The notes: a model not told the origin generated them from the letters alone. A stretch of 64,000 bases of DNA from Streptomyces triticagri (GCF_003429565.1 NZ_QUAK01000239.1:1-64000); one strand, 5' to 3'; shown: positions 42,302 through 51,951, counted from the first letter of the stretch. A program made the numbers and translations.

Positions 42302-42454
42302 GACGGAGACCGTCCAGGGCAGGACACCCAGGTGAGCACATTACGGACGAGGCGGGGCCCTCGGCTGATGCGGACGAGGTGACGTTGGTCTCGGGGTACG
42401 GGAAAATCGCGGGTTGCACGCGCGAGACGGCCTGTGACCTGCGAGCCTTCTCCC

Positions 42455-43555
42455 ATGGGAGCAAAACCGAGCGCGTTCACCAATGTCGGCACCATGGCGG
42501 TCCCCGTGATCGCACTGGCGGTATTGGCGGTCACCTGGGGCCGTTCACTGCCGGGCGTCGTGGTGGCCGCCGTCGCCCTCTGCCTCGCGGGAGCGGTGCT
42601 GGCCGCGGTCCATCATGCCGAGGTGGTCGCGCACCGGGTCGGTGAACCCTTCGGATCCCTGGTCCTCGCGGTCGCGGTGACCGTCATCGAGGTCGCGCTC
42701 ATCGTCACCCTCATGGCCGACGGCGGCGACAAGTCCGCGACGCTCGCGCGCGACACGGTCTTCGCCGCGGTGATGATCACCTGCAACGGCATCGTCGGCC
42801 TGGCCCTCCTCGTCGGCGCCAAGCGCAAGGGCGTCGCCAACTTCAACACCGAGGGCACGGTCGCCGCCCTGGCCACCGTCGCCACCCTGGCCACCCTCAG
42901 CCTGGTGCTGCCGACCTTCACCACCAGCAAGCCGGGCCCGGAGTTCACCGGACCACAGCTGATCTTCGCGGCAGTCGTGTCGCTCGCCCTGTACGGACTG
43001 TTCGTCGCCATGCAGACCGTGCGGCACCGCGACTACTTCCTGCCCGTCACCCGGGACGGCGAAGTCATGGACGCGGAGACGCACGCCACCCCGCCGTCCG
43101 CACGGGAAGCCTGGCGCAGTCTTGCGTTCCTCCTGATCGCCCTGATCTCGGTCGTCGGCAACGCCAAGGGCGTCTCGCCGACCATCGAATCCGGCGTGAA
43201 GTCCGCGGGCCTGCCGCACGCCGTCGTCGGTGTCATCATCGCCCTGCTCGTGCTGCTCCCCGAGACCCTGGCCGCGCTGCGCTCGGCCCGCCGCGACCGC
43301 GTGCAGATCAGCCTCAACCTGGCGCACGGCTCGGCCATCGCCAGCATCGGCCTGACCATCCCGGCCATCGCCATAGCGTCCATCTGGCTGTCCGGCCCAC
43401 TGGAGCTGGGGCTCGGCCCGACCCATATGGTGCTCCTGGCCCTCACCGTGATGGTCAGTTCGCTCACCGTCGTGCCCGGGCGGGCGACGGTCCTGCAGGG
43501 CGGCGTCCACCTCGTACTGTTCTCGTCGTTCGTGTTCCTGGCCATCAGCCCCTGA
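42455..43555 (+). CDS. Calcium/proton (cation) antiporter, ChaA-like
   Basis: The 366-residue protein has about eleven membrane helices and both conserved alpha-repeat motifs of the CaCA superfamily: GEPFGSLVLAVAVTVIEVAL near residue 60 and LLPETLAALRSARRDRVQIS then LNLAHGSAIASIGLTIPAI in the second half. ChaA-type proteins exchange Ca2+, Na+ or K+ for protons. The ATG at 42455 was chosen over GTG 42434; neither has a strong ribosome site. A bidirectional terminator separates it from the convergent acylase gene. Confidence 0.88.
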   Translation: MGAKPSAFTNVGTMAVPVIALAVLAVTWGRSLPGVVVAAVALCLAGAVLAAVHHAEVVAHRVGEPFGSLVLAVAVTVIEVALIVTLMADGGDKSATLARDTVFAAVMITCNGIVGLALLVGAKRKGVANFNTEGTVAALATVATLATLSLVLPTFTTSKPGPEFTGPQLIFAAVVSLALYGLFVAMQTVRHRDYFLPVTRDGEVMDAETHATPPSAREAWRSLAFLLIALISVVGNAKGVSPTIESGVKSAGLPHAVVGVIIALLVLLPETLAALRSARRDRVQISLNLAHGSAIASIGLTIPAIAIASIWLSGPLELGLGPTHMVLLALTVMVSSLTVVPGRATVLQGGVHLVLFSSFVFLAISP

Positions 43556-43594
43556 GCCGCACCGGCACCCGTCCCCACGGCATCAGTTGCACCT

Positions 43595-43631
43595 ACGGCC
43601 CCGGCCCGCACGCACTGCGGACCGGGGCCGT
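43595..43631. terminator. Bidirectional terminator between antiporter and acylase
   Basis: ACGGCCCCGGCCCGCA (43595-43610) pairs with 43616-43631 with one mismatch in 16, loop CGCAC. It lies between two converging stop codons. Confidence 0.8.
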
Positions 43632-43640
43632 GGCCGTCGC

Positions 43641-46097
43641 TCAGCGCTCGCGCACCCACTTCACCCGAAGGTCGGGCGACCGCAGGATGTCCTTCTCGCA
43701 GAACCGGGCCTTCACCCAGCGCTCCTTGGAGTAGAGCCGCGTCTGGTCCCCGGAGTACGGAGACTCGGGGTTCTGCGACTGCGAGTACGTGAGGAGCGTG
43801 CGGGCCACCGGGCAGCGGCTGCCGTCCCAGCCGACCGCCTGGATGTAACTGGAGCCGTGCTCGACGTCCGTGTACCCGCTCGAGGGGTCCCACAGGGGCT
43901 CCGTCTTGTTCCACACGCCCAGCGATTCGGTACCGCCGCCGACCGGAACACGGTCGCCGCCGCGCGGCACCGACTGGTGGTCCCCGAGCCGCGCGTCCAG
44001 ATCGATGCCCGCCGATCCGAGCTCCGTCACCGCGTCCGCGAGGGCCGTGGCGAAGCCGGGAGCCGCCGTGTTCAGCGTGTTCGGGGTGCCCACCGGATCG
44101 TCGGCGGAGAACGGCACCTTCCACCGCTCAGCCGCCGGTACCGCGGCGACCAGCGCCCGCCAGAAGCGGTCGTAGAGCAGCGCGCCGCGGCTGTCGGTGT
44201 TCATCGTCCGGTCCCACTTCTCGATCACCCGGCAGGCCGCGCCCACATCGACGCTTCTGCCGTCGCTGCCGGTCGCCGTGGAGCCGGGCAGCTCCGCACA
44301 GGCCCGGGCGACATCGGCCGCGGCGAGATCACCGGCCGGCACCCGGTTCGCGAACTGCTGCCGCTGCAGGTCCCGTACGGTCAGCCGGCCACGGTCCGCC
44401 ATGCCGGACACATCCTCGATCGCGCCCCGGGTCCGCATCGAGCGCTCCGTCCCGGAGGCGCCGAAGACCCGTTCGTAGCCGGTCAGCGGCTGGTCCGCAT
44501 TGGCCAGCCAGGCACTGTCGTTGGAGTTCTCCGCGTACGGCGCGTCCCGCAGGACCGGCATCCTCCCCGGTCCGAAGATCCCGGGCTGCAGTGCGTCCTT
44601 GTCGGTGCCGAGCGCGCAGTCCGCGCGTGAGCCGTCCAGGACCGCGAGGCCCGCCGACGGATAGGTGACTTCACCCAGCGGCGTCGAGCACTGCTCGGCC
44701 AGCTCGTCGGTGATCCTCGGCAGGACCTGGTGCTGGGCGAAGAAGCTGTGCCCTCGGGAGTCGGCCGCGATCGTGTTCACCCAGGGCAGTCCCTGCGTCT
44801 CGTCGAGGGCACGCTCGATGTCGGCGGTACTGCGGGCCTTGCTGAAGCCGAGTGCGGTCTGCGAGGCCCGCATGTTCGTGGCGTTCGGATCGTTCAGCGC
44901 GTACGCCGTGTCCGCCGTCCAGGGCAGTGGGAGTTCCTCGCCGAGGTTGTCGACGATCGGCCCGTAGCGGGTCCACCACTGGCTGCGGGTCACGTCCTTG
45001 CCGCCCTTGACCGGCACGGTGACGGTGCGTTCGGTCATCTTCTCCGGCTTGCCGTCCACCAGATACGTGGTGGGGTCCGCCGGATCGAGGGTGAGCTGAT
45101 GGAGGTTCAGGGTGACGCCGGTGGCGACCGTGTGGCTCCAGGCGATGTGGGCGTTGTGCCCGATGGAGATGCCGGTGGTGCCGAGCAGCGAGCCGCCCGA
45201 GACGTTCAGTTCGCCCGGGATGGTCTGCTGCGACTGCCAGAAGCGCCGGCCGCCCTGCCACGGATAGTGCGGATTGCCGAGCAGCAGACCACGGCCGTTC
45301 GCCGTCGTCGAGCCGCTGAAGGTGACCGCATTCGACCCCATGTCGGCGTTCTCCGCCGAGAACAGCTCGCGGGCCGCCTCGCCCGGGTCGGCCGGCTGCT
45401 TGCGGGCGCGCTCATCGGTGTCCGCCGCGCCCGGTGGCCGGGCGGCCGTGATGCCGTCCACGCCGCGCCCCTGTCCACCGAGCACCGCGATCGCGTATCC
45501 GCGGGCGGCGACGTCGAGGGTCCGTACCGGGCGCACCCAGTCCGCGTCCTTGCAGGCCGGGTCGGTGATCCGATTCTGCTTCAGCCAGGCGTTGTAGCCC
45601 TCCGCCCAGCCGCGCATCATCTCCTTCACCTCGCGGCTCGGGCCGCGCGGTGCGGGCACCTTCAGGAGCTTCTCGACCGTCTTCGCATCGCGGACGCCAC
45701 GGAAGTAGAGGTCGCTGGCGAGATTGTCGGACGCCGACGACAGCGAGCCGTCCGTCTCGCCCTCGGCGCCGAAGTGCCGCGCCCGCTCACCGCGTACGGT
45801 CAGGAACCCGTCGGCGAGTACGCAGACCTGGTCCTCGGCCTGCGCCCACCCGGTGCCGAATCCCAGGTTCGCGTAGTCCTCGGCCAGGATGTGCGGGATG
45901 CCGTACTCGGTGTAGCGGATCTTCGCGGACAGGCGGCCGTCGGAGGCGCGCTGCTCCGGTGGGTCCGCGGTGGCGGCCGGCGCGAGTGATGCGGAGACGG
46001 TCACCAGCGCGACGCCGACGGCGACGAGCCGGCCGAGCCCGCGCCGCCGGCCTGATCTTCTGGACGTGCGGAGGGCACCGAAAGTGCGGGTGCGCAT
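43641..46097 (-). CDS. Secreted Ntn-hydrolase acylase, aculeacin A/AHL acylase type (penicillin acylase family)
   Basis: The 818-residue precursor has an Arg-rich signal peptide ending near ASLAPAATA. An alpha chain follows, then the autocatalytic cut before nucleophile Ser255 in ENADMGSNAVTFSG. The beta chain contains NPHYPWQGGRRFWQSQQTIP, GISIGHNAHIAWSHTV and a later NSNDSAWLANADQPL motif. Length and motifs match Streptomyces/Actinoplanes acylases that cleave long acyl chains from lipopeptides (aculeacin, echinocandin type) and from acyl-homoserine lactones. ATG 46097 has a GGGAGG site. A small palindrome lies 39 bases upstream. Not a penicillin biosynthesis gene. Confidence 0.87.
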   Translation of the reverse strand: MRTRTFGALRTSRRSGRRRGLGRLVAVGVALVTVSASLAPAATADPPEQRASDGRLSAKIRYTEYGIPHILAEDYANLGFGTGWAQAEDQVCVLADGFLTVRGERARHFGAEGETDGSLSSASDNLASDLYFRGVRDAKTVEKLLKVPAPRGPSREVKEMMRGWAEGYNAWLKQNRITDPACKDADWVRPVRTLDVAARGYAIAVLGGQGRGVDGITAARPPGAADTDERARKQPADPGEAARELFSAENADMGSNAVTFSGSTTANGRGLLLGNPHYPWQGGRRFWQSQQTIPGELNVSGGSLLGTTGISIGHNAHIAWSHTVATGVTLNLHQLTLDPADPTTYLVDGKPEKMTERTVTVPVKGGKDVTRSQWWTRYGPIVDNLGEELPLPWTADTAYALNDPNATNMRASQTALGFSKARSTADIERALDETQGLPWVNTIAADSRGHSFFAQHQVLPRITDELAEQCSTPLGEVTYPSAGLAVLDGSRADCALGTDKDALQPGIFGPGRMPVLRDAPYAENSNDSAWLANADQPLTGYERVFGASGTERSMRTRGAIEDVSGMADRGRLTVRDLQRQQFANRVPAGDLAAADVARACAELPGSTATGSDGRSVDVGAACRVIEKWDRTMNTDSRGALLYDRFWRALVAAVPAAERWKVPFSADDPVGTPNTLNTAAPGFATALADAVTELGSAGIDLDARLGDHQSVPRGGDRVPVGGGTESLGVWNKTEPLWDPSSGYTDVEHGSSYIQAVGWDGSRCPVARTLLTYSQSQNPESPYSGDQTRLYSKERWVKARFCEKDILRSPDLRVKWVRER

Positions 46098-46135
46098 GGA
46101 TCCTCCCAACTCGGGGGTCGGTAGGGGCGGTTGAG

Positions 46136-46151
46136 CATACCAAGCGGTATG
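46136..46151. promoter_or_regulatory. Palindrome upstream of the acylase gene
   Basis: CATACC and GGTATG form perfect arms around AAGC, 39 bases before the acylase start. TACC-N4-GGTA symmetry is typical of TetR-family operators. Confidence 0.55.
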
Positions 46152-46216
46152 TCACTTGTCCGCGTCCCTGCGCACCCGCCTGTGTGCGGGTGTTCGTCCG
46201 AGCCGTCGGCCGCGGC

Positions 46217-46699
46217 TCACAACTCCCGGTAGTACACGGCCGCAGGCACCGCGACGCAGCCGAGGCGTTCGTACAGTGCGCGTGCCGGGGCGTGGAAGAG
46301 GTCGCCGCCCGTGCCGATCTCGACGACGCGGGCGCCGAGTTGGCGCATCTCGCCGAAGGCGTGCTCGCACAGGGCCGTCGCGATCCGGCCGCGCCGGTGT
46401 CCGGCGTCCACGGCGAGGATCGTGACCTCGGCGTTCTCGCGTGCGGGGTCGACGCGCCAGGCGACGTAACCGGCGATCAGGCCGCGGACCTCCGCGACGG
46501 CGACGAAACGGTGGTGGGCGGGGTCGTGCAGCGCGGCGACCTGCGCGCGGTAGTCGTCACGCCAGTGGCCGTGCTCGGTGGCGAAGACGAGCTCGCCGAC
46601 CAGTGGGCGGAAGGTGTCCTCGTAGTACGGCCGGAACGTCTCGATGGTCAGCGCGGTGAGGCGCGCCAGGTCATGACGGACGTACGGGCGAATGCGCAT
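46217..46699 (-). CDS. GNAT acetyltransferase
   Basis: The 160-residue GNAT protein has IRPYVRHDLARLTALTIETF, the acetyl-CoA loop AVDAGHRRGRIATALCEHAF (GHRRGRIA) and a closing ARALYERLGCVAVPAAVYYR. Acceptor unknown. It shares its strand with the acylase but the 119-base gap with a palindrome suggests separate control. The ATG at 46699 begins directly at the domain. Confidence 0.83.
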   Translation of the reverse strand: MRIRPYVRHDLARLTALTIETFRPYYEDTFRPLVGELVFATEHGHWRDDYRAQVAALHDPAHHRFVAVAEVRGLIAGYVAWRVDPARENAEVTILAVDAGHRRGRIATALCEHAFGEMRQLGARVVEIGTGGDLFHAPARALYERLGCVAVPAAVYYREL

Positions 46700-46902
46700 G
46701 GGATTGCCTCTCGGCGGGAGGGGGTGGGTGTGCACCGTCCCCGGCCGCGAGCAGTCGGAAGACGCCGCGGCCGGCCGTCAGCGGCGGGTGCGACCTGCGG
46801 CGAAGCAGGCGGTCACGAGGGGGCAATCCATGCCGTCGAGCGTACCCGCACACCCGGCGTCCATGTCTTGACCGGCCGGGAGCGGCCGGACAGGATCGCC
46901 GC

Positions 46903-48402
46903 ATGACTGGTGGAGGCAGCAGTACGGTCGACGGCATGCTCCGGCGCAGCGCCCGGCGGGCACCGGACGCGGTGGCGCTCGACTACGGCGACCGCAGTTG
47001 GACGTACGGGCAGCTCGACGACGCCGTGTCGCGGGCCGCGCGGCTGCTGCGCGACGAAGGCCTGACGCCCGGCGACCGGGTGGCCTCCTACGGCCACAAC
47101 TCGGACGCGTATCTGATCGGCTTCCTCGCCTGCGCCCGTGCCGGGCTCGTCCATGTGCCGGTCAATCACAACCTGACGGGTGAGGATCTGGCGTACATCG
47201 TCGGCCAGTCCTCGAGCGCTCTGGTGCTCGCCGATCCGGCCCTCGCGGACCGCCTTCCGCACGGCGTCCGGACGCTCGACCTGCGCGACGGCGAGGCCTC
47301 GCTGCTCGCCCGGCTCCCGGCGACCGAGCCGTACGACGGTCCGGAACCGCGCTCCGAGGACCTGGTGCAACTCCTCTACACCTCGGGCACCACGGCCCGC
47401 CCGAAGGGCGCCATGATGACCCACCGCGCCCTGGTGCACGAGTACTTGAGCGCGATCCACGCACTGGATCTGCGGCCGGGCGACCGGCCCGTGCACTCGC
47501 TGCCGCTCTACCACTCGGCGCAGATGCACGTCTTCCTGGTGCCGTACCTGGCGATCGGCGCAAGGAACACCGTCCTCGACGCACCGGACGCCGGGCGGAT
47601 CTTCGATCTGGTCGAGGCGGGTGAGGCCGACAGCCTCTTCGCGCCGCCGACCGTGTGGATCGGCCTGTCCCAGCACCCCGAGTTCGCCACCCGCGACCTG
47701 ACCGGTCTGCGCAAGGCCTACTACGGTGCCTCGATCATGCCGGTGCCCGTCCTTGAACGCCTGGTCGGCCGGCTGCCGCAGCTGGCCTTCTACAACTGTT
47801 TCGGACAGAGCGAGATCGGCCCCCTCGCCACCGTCCTCGGCCCGGACGAGCACAACGGGCGGATGGACTCCTGCGGCCGTCCCGTGCTGTTCGTCGAGGC
47901 CAGGGTCGTGGACGAGGCCGGCAAGGACGTCGCGGACGGTACGCCCGGCGAGGTCGTCTACCGCTCACCGCAGTTGTGCGAGGGGTACTGGGACAAGCCG
48001 GCGGAGACCGAAGAGGCCTTCCGCGACGGCTGGTTCCACTCCGGTGATCTCGCGGTGCGGGATGCGCAGGGCTACTTCACCGTCGTCGACCGGGTGAAGG
48101 ACGTGATCAACTCCGGGGGAGTCCTGGTCGCGTCCCGCGAGGTCGAGGACGCCCTGTACGGGCACCCGGGCGTCGCCGAGACCGCGGTCGTCGGGCTCCC
48201 GGACGAGCGCTGGATCGAGGCGGTGACCGCGGTCGTCGTGCCCAAGGGCGAGGTGACCGAGGCCGAACTGGTCGCCCACGCCAAGGAGAAGCTCGCCCAC
48301 TTCAAGGCGCCCAAGCGCGTCCTGTTCGTGGACGAGCTGCCCCGCAACGCCAGCGGCAAGATCCTCAAGCGTGAACTGCGGGACCGGTTCGCCGACTCCT
48401 GA
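46903..48402 (+). CDS. Acyl-CoA synthetase (fatty-acid-CoA ligase type)
   Basis: The 499-residue ANL enzyme has LLYTSGTTARPKGAMMTHRA, NCFGQSEIGPLATVLGPDE, the SGDLAVRDAQGYFTVVDRVK and DVINSGGVLVASREVEDAL core, and the terminal PRNASGKILKREL lysine motif, all intact. It is closest in style to actinobacterial fatty-acid-CoA ligases of the FadD13 kind. It stands alone between divergent and convergent neighbours. ATG 46903 is followed by a normal N-terminus; no clear operator was seen. Confidence 0.88.
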   Translation: MTGGGSSTVDGMLRRSARRAPDAVALDYGDRSWTYGQLDDAVSRAARLLRDEGLTPGDRVASYGHNSDAYLIGFLACARAGLVHVPVNHNLTGEDLAYIVGQSSSALVLADPALADRLPHGVRTLDLRDGEASLLARLPATEPYDGPEPRSEDLVQLLYTSGTTARPKGAMMTHRALVHEYLSAIHALDLRPGDRPVHSLPLYHSAQMHVFLVPYLAIGARNTVLDAPDAGRIFDLVEAGEADSLFAPPTVWIGLSQHPEFATRDLTGLRKAYYGASIMPVPVLERLVGRLPQLAFYNCFGQSEIGPLATVLGPDEHNGRMDSCGRPVLFVEARVVDEAGKDVADGTPGEVVYRSPQLCEGYWDKPAETEEAFRDGWFHSGDLAVRDAQGYFTVVDRVKDVINSGGVLVASREVEDALYGHPGVAETAVVGLPDERWIEAVTAVVVPKGEVTEAELVAHAKEKLAHFKAPKRVLFVDELPRNASGKILKRELRDRFADS

Positions 48403-48431
48403 GCGACCGGCCGACGGGGCCCCGATATGTA

Positions 48432-49613
48432 CTACGCGGTGGCCACCCGCCCCGCCGGCCGTCCGCGCAGCCGCGGCCACAACACCAGGGTGACCACCGC
48501 GGACGCCGTCGCCATCAGTCCGATTCCCGTGCCCGGCGAGGTGAGTTGGGCGATCCCACCGGCGCTGGCCGCCGCGACGCCCTGCATGGTGAGCATGCCG
48601 GACGAGTGCAACCCCAGGGCGTGGCCGCTGAGTTGCTGAGGCGTCAGGGCGAGGAGCCGCTCCTGGAAGAGCAGACTCGCCCCGTACCCGACGGTCGCCA
48701 GGGTCACCGCGGCGAGCGCGGGCGCCAGGGCGGGCGCCGCGAAGAACAGCAGATGCGGTACGGCAAGGAGCAGGGCGAGCGGACTGCCGAGCCGGTGGCG
48801 CAGCCGCGGTGGAATCACGCGTCCGGCGAGCAGGTCGCCGGTCAGCATGCCGAGCGCACCACCGGCGAACAGTAGACCCGCATGGTCCGGCGCGTACGAC
48901 ACGTACAGCGACTCACAGCCGACGACCAGGCCGTTCGGCACCCACAGGGCGAGGTAGGCGGCGCGGCGTGCCGGGGACGACCAGAGCAGCCGATTGCTGC
49001 GCCAGGTCTCCCGCACGGAGGGGCGGCCCACGGCGCGAGGCGCGCGGCGGCGCAGCCCGAAGCGGGCGACTCCCGCGGACAGCAGGTACAGCGCCGCGCC
49101 GAAGAGCAGGGTGCCGCGCGGAGACAGAGCGGCCACCAGCGCCCCGCCGACGGCGAAACCGAGGATCTGCATCGCCCCCGCAGATATGTTCACCAAGGAG
49201 CGCCCGGTGAGGTAACTGTCCGCCGGCAGAATCTCGTTGAGCAGCCCGTACCGCACGCCGCCGCCCACCGAGCCGATCAGGCCGAGGACCATGAGAATCG
49301 TGAACGAGGAGCCTACGGACAGGCCAGGCAGCGCCTGTGCCGCGGTGCCCACGGCGAAGAGCAGGGCCATGCCGGACAGGGCGGCACGCGGCGGCAGCCG
49401 GTCCGCCGCGGAGAGCAGCAGCGTGGCGCCGAGCAGCTGCGCCAGGGACGGGCCGAACATCGCGAGCGCGGACAGCAGCGGAGAGCCGGTCGCCCGGAAC
49501 ACGAGCGTGGCGAGCGCGAGCCCGCTGACGGTCTGCGCGGCGACATGGGCGGACGACACGGCGAACAGTGGCGGGAAGTCCGGCACGCGGACCAGGTCGC
49601 GGTAGGCGGGCAT
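48432..49613 (-). CDS. MFS transporter
   Basis: The 393-residue protein has twelve predicted membrane helices in two halves and a basic central loop (FGLRRRAPRAVGRPSV), typical of drug/proton antiporters of the major facilitator superfamily. Conserved ILPADSYLTGRSLVNISAG in the middle is common in the MFS group found beside small HTH regulators. ATG 49613 was chosen, removing an upstream extension that would cross the operator. It diverges from an ArsR-like regulator with a 58-base gap containing a palindrome, so drug-responsive control is plausible. Confidence 0.85.
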   Translation of the reverse strand: MPAYRDLVRVPDFPPLFAVSSAHVAAQTVSGLALATLVFRATGSPLLSALAMFGPSLAQLLGATLLLSAADRLPPRAALSGMALLFAVGTAAQALPGLSVGSSFTILMVLGLIGSVGGGVRYGLLNEILPADSYLTGRSLVNISAGAMQILGFAVGGALVAALSPRGTLLFGAALYLLSAGVARFGLRRRAPRAVGRPSVRETWRSNRLLWSSPARRAAYLALWVPNGLVVGCESLYVSYAPDHAGLLFAGGALGMLTGDLLAGRVIPPRLRHRLGSPLALLLAVPHLLFFAAPALAPALAAVTLATVGYGASLLFQERLLALTPQQLSGHALGLHSSGMLTMQGVAAASAGGIAQLTSPGTGIGLMATASAVVTLVLWPRLRGRPAGRVATA

Positions 49614-49650
49614 CCGCCCACCGTCGAGTGCTCCACTGGGCCGCGCTAAT

Positions 49651-49670
49651 GTTTCGCGGGGAGGCGAAAC
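49651..49670. promoter_or_regulatory. Palindromic operator at the HTH gene start
   Basis: GTTTCGC (49651-49657) and GCGAAAC (49664-49670) flank GGGGAG and end one base before the ATG at 49672, overlapping a TAATGT -10-like box. The site lies between the MFS gene and the divergent regulator and suits autorepression of both. Confidence 0.75.
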
Positions 49671-49671
49671 C

Positions 49672-50661
49672 ATGGGGTGGTGGCAGGTCAGCACCGACAC
49701 GCTCGCGAGCAGCCGTTTCGTGCTGTCACCGCTCGCCGAGACGACCGCGGCGCTCAAGTCCCTGCACCGCGCCGAGCCCGCCCACCCCGGTGAACACGCC
49801 TGGCTTGCACGCCACTTGCCGGCCTACCGGGCCCGGCTCGCCGCGGACCCTGTGACCGCCCGCCTGGTCGCCACCGGCCTCGGCCGCGACTGGAACGCGG
49901 ACTTCCTGACCCCCACCCCGTCCGGTGCGGACGAGCCCCGCTTCGAGGACGAGCTGGCCGCGGTCCGCGACACCTCGCCGCAAGCGGCCCGCGCCGATCT
50001 GGAGGTGTCCCAGGGAGGTCCGCTGCCCGAGCCGCTGCGCGCCGCCGACGACCTGCCGGCCTGCGCGGCCCGGATTCTGCGCTGGGTGTGGACCGCGGCC
50101 GTACGGCCCGACTGGCCGCGGCGCCGGCGCGTCATCGAGGCGGACATCGCCGCGCGCACCGCACGCCTCGGCCGTGGCGGCTGGTCCGGGGCGCTCGACG
50201 GCCTGCGACCCGACATGCGGTGGCTGGGCGACGGCCGGCTGCGCATCAACGCCTACGACCACCCGCCGCGCCGCCTCGACGTGGCACAGCTGATGTTCGT
50301 GCCGGTCACTCCGGTCACCGCCCGGCGCGGCTGGGTGGCCTGGCAGGAGCCGCACCGGTACGCCGTGGTGTACGCCTGCGCCGGCACGCTCGCCGACACG
50401 GGGCGTGGGGCGGTCCCGCAGGCGCTCGGCCGATTGCTCGGCCCAGGGCGTGCCGCGGTGCTCGTGCTGCTCGACTCGCCGAGGAGTACCACCCAGCTGA
50501 CCGCCCTGACCGGTCAGGGCCTCGGTTCGGTCGGACGCCATCTGAAGGTGCTGCTCGACGCCGGTCTCGCGGAGCGCAGCCGGGCCGGCCGGTCGGTGCT
50601 GTACTTCCGTACGCCGGCGGGTGAGGTGCTCGTCAACGCCCAGCAGCCATCAGGAGGTTGA
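49672..50661 (+). CDS. ArsR-like winged-helix regulator with long N-terminal domain
   Basis: The 329-residue protein has an uncharacterised N-terminal domain of about 235 residues (Streptomyces DUF5937-type) and a C-terminal ArsR-like winged helix (LLDSPRSTTQLTALTGQGLG, then VGRHLKVLLDAGLAERSRAG). It diverges from the MFS transporter across a palindrome that overlaps its own start, indicating self-control and control of the exporter. No metal-binding cysteine pair is seen, so the inducer is probably organic. It converges on paaK with 6 bases between. Confidence 0.82.
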   Translation: MGWWQVSTDTLASSRFVLSPLAETTAALKSLHRAEPAHPGEHAWLARHLPAYRARLAADPVTARLVATGLGRDWNADFLTPTPSGADEPRFEDELAAVRDTSPQAARADLEVSQGGPLPEPLRAADDLPACAARILRWVWTAAVRPDWPRRRRVIEADIAARTARLGRGGWSGALDGLRPDMRWLGDGRLRINAYDHPPRRLDVAQLMFVPVTPVTARRGWVAWQEPHRYAVVYACAGTLADTGRGAVPQALGRLLGPGRAAVLVLLDSPRSTTQLTALTGQGLGSVGRHLKVLLDAGLAERSRAGRSVLYFRTPAGEVLVNAQQPSGG

Positions 50662-50667
50662 GGCGCG

Positions 50668-51951
50668 CTACTGCCGCTCGTCCACGATCCGGCGGATCTT
50701 GCCCACCGATCGCTCCAGGGTCTCCGGATCGACGATCTCGACGGCCGCCGTCACCCCGGCGCCGTCCTTCACGGCAGCCGTGATGCGGTGCGCCGCCTCC
50801 GCCCGCTCCTCCGGTGTGGCACCGGGGCGCGCCTCGGCCCGTACCGTCAGGGAGTCCATCCGGCCCTCGCGGGTCAGCCGCAGCTGGAAGTGCGGGGCGA
50901 CGCCCGGGGTGCGCAGGACGATCTCCTCGATCTGGGTGGGGAAGAGATTGACCCCGCGGACGATCACCATGTCGTCGCTGCGTCCGGTCACCTTCTCCAT
51001 CCGCCGGAAGACCCGTGCCGTACCGGGCAGCAGCCGGGTCAGATCACGGGTGCGGTACCGGATCACCGGCATGGCCTCCTTGCTGAGCGAGGTGAAGACC
51101 AGTTCGCCCTGTTCACCGTCGGGGAGGATCTCACCCGTGATCGGGTCGACCACTTCCGGAAAGAAGTGGTCCTCCCAGATGTGCAGGCCGTCCTTGGTCT
51201 CCACGCACTCCTGGGCCACTCCAGGGCCCATCACCTCGGAGAGCCCGTAGATGTCGACGGCGTCGATCGCGAAGCGCTCCTCGATCTCGGCGCGCATCTG
51301 CTCGGTCCACGGCTCGGCCCCGAAGATCCCGACCCGCAGTGAGGTGGACCGCGGATCGACGCCCTGCCGCTCGAACTCGTCGAGCAGCGTGAGCATGTAC
51401 GAGGGCGTCACCATGATGACCTCCGGGCGGAAGTCCCGGATCAGCTGGACCTGGCGGGCCGTCATGCCGCCGGAGGCCGGCACCACCGTGCAGCCGAGCC
51501 GCTCGGCCCCGTAGTGCGCACCGAGACCCCCGGTGAACAGGCCGTATCCGTACGCCACATGGACGATCTGTCCTGGCCGCCCGCCCGCGGCACGGATGGA
51601 GCGGGCCACCATGTCGGCCCAGACGTCGAGATCGCGGTCGGTGTAGCCGACCACCGTGGGCAGGCCGGTGGTGCCGCTGGAGGCGTGGATGCGGCGTACC
51701 TGCTCGCGGGGGACGGCGAACATGCCGAACGGGTAGTTGTCGCGCAGATCGCCCTTGACGGTGAACGGGAAGCGGGAGAGGTCGGCGAGCGAGCGGCAGT
51801 CGTCCGGGTGCACGCCTGCCTTGTCGAACGCCTGGCGGTAGTGCGGGACTTGGGCGTAGGCGTGCTGCAAGGTCGCGCGCAGCCGCTCCAGCTGGAGCTC
51901 CTGGAGGGCTCCGCGGTCCAGCTGTTCGGCCGCGTCCAGCAGAGGTGCCAT
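50668..51951 (-). CDS. paaK: Phenylacetate-CoA ligase
   Basis: PaaK activates phenylacetate to phenylacetyl-CoA with ATP. The 427-residue enzyme has RIHASSGTTGLPTVVGYT, VHVAYGYGLFTGGLGAHYGA, VDIYGLSEVMGPGVAQEC with EDHFFPEVVDP, and RSDDMVIVRGVNLFPTQIEE, all diagnostic of PaaK rather than general FadD. It has a GGGAG site before ATG 51951. Two tandem palindromes upstream resemble PaaR/TetR control. The ring epoxidase genes paaABCDE are not in the window, so the downstream pathway is elsewhere. Confidence 0.93.
   Translation of the reverse strand: MAPLLDAAEQLDRGALQELQLERLRATLQHAYAQVPHYRQAFDKAGVHPDDCRSLADLSRFPFTVKGDLRDNYPFGMFAVPREQVRRIHASSGTTGLPTVVGYTDRDLDVWADMVARSIRAAGGRPGQIVHVAYGYGLFTGGLGAHYGAERLGCTVVPASGGMTARQVQLIRDFRPEVIMVTPSYMLTLLDEFERQGVDPRSTSLRVGIFGAEPWTEQMRAEIEERFAIDAVDIYGLSEVMGPGVAQECVETKDGLHIWEDHFFPEVVDPITGEILPDGEQGELVFTSLSKEAMPVIRYRTRDLTRLLPGTARVFRRMEKVTGRSDDMVIVRGVNLFPTQIEEIVLRTPGVAPHFQLRLTREGRMDSLTVRAEARPGATPEERAEAAHRITAAVKDGAGVTAAVEIVDPETLERSVGKIRRIVDERQ

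Noticed and set aside
43641..46097. Beta-lactam biosynthesis gene
   Set aside because: Motifs fit aculeacin/AHL acylases and there are no biosynthetic neighbours.
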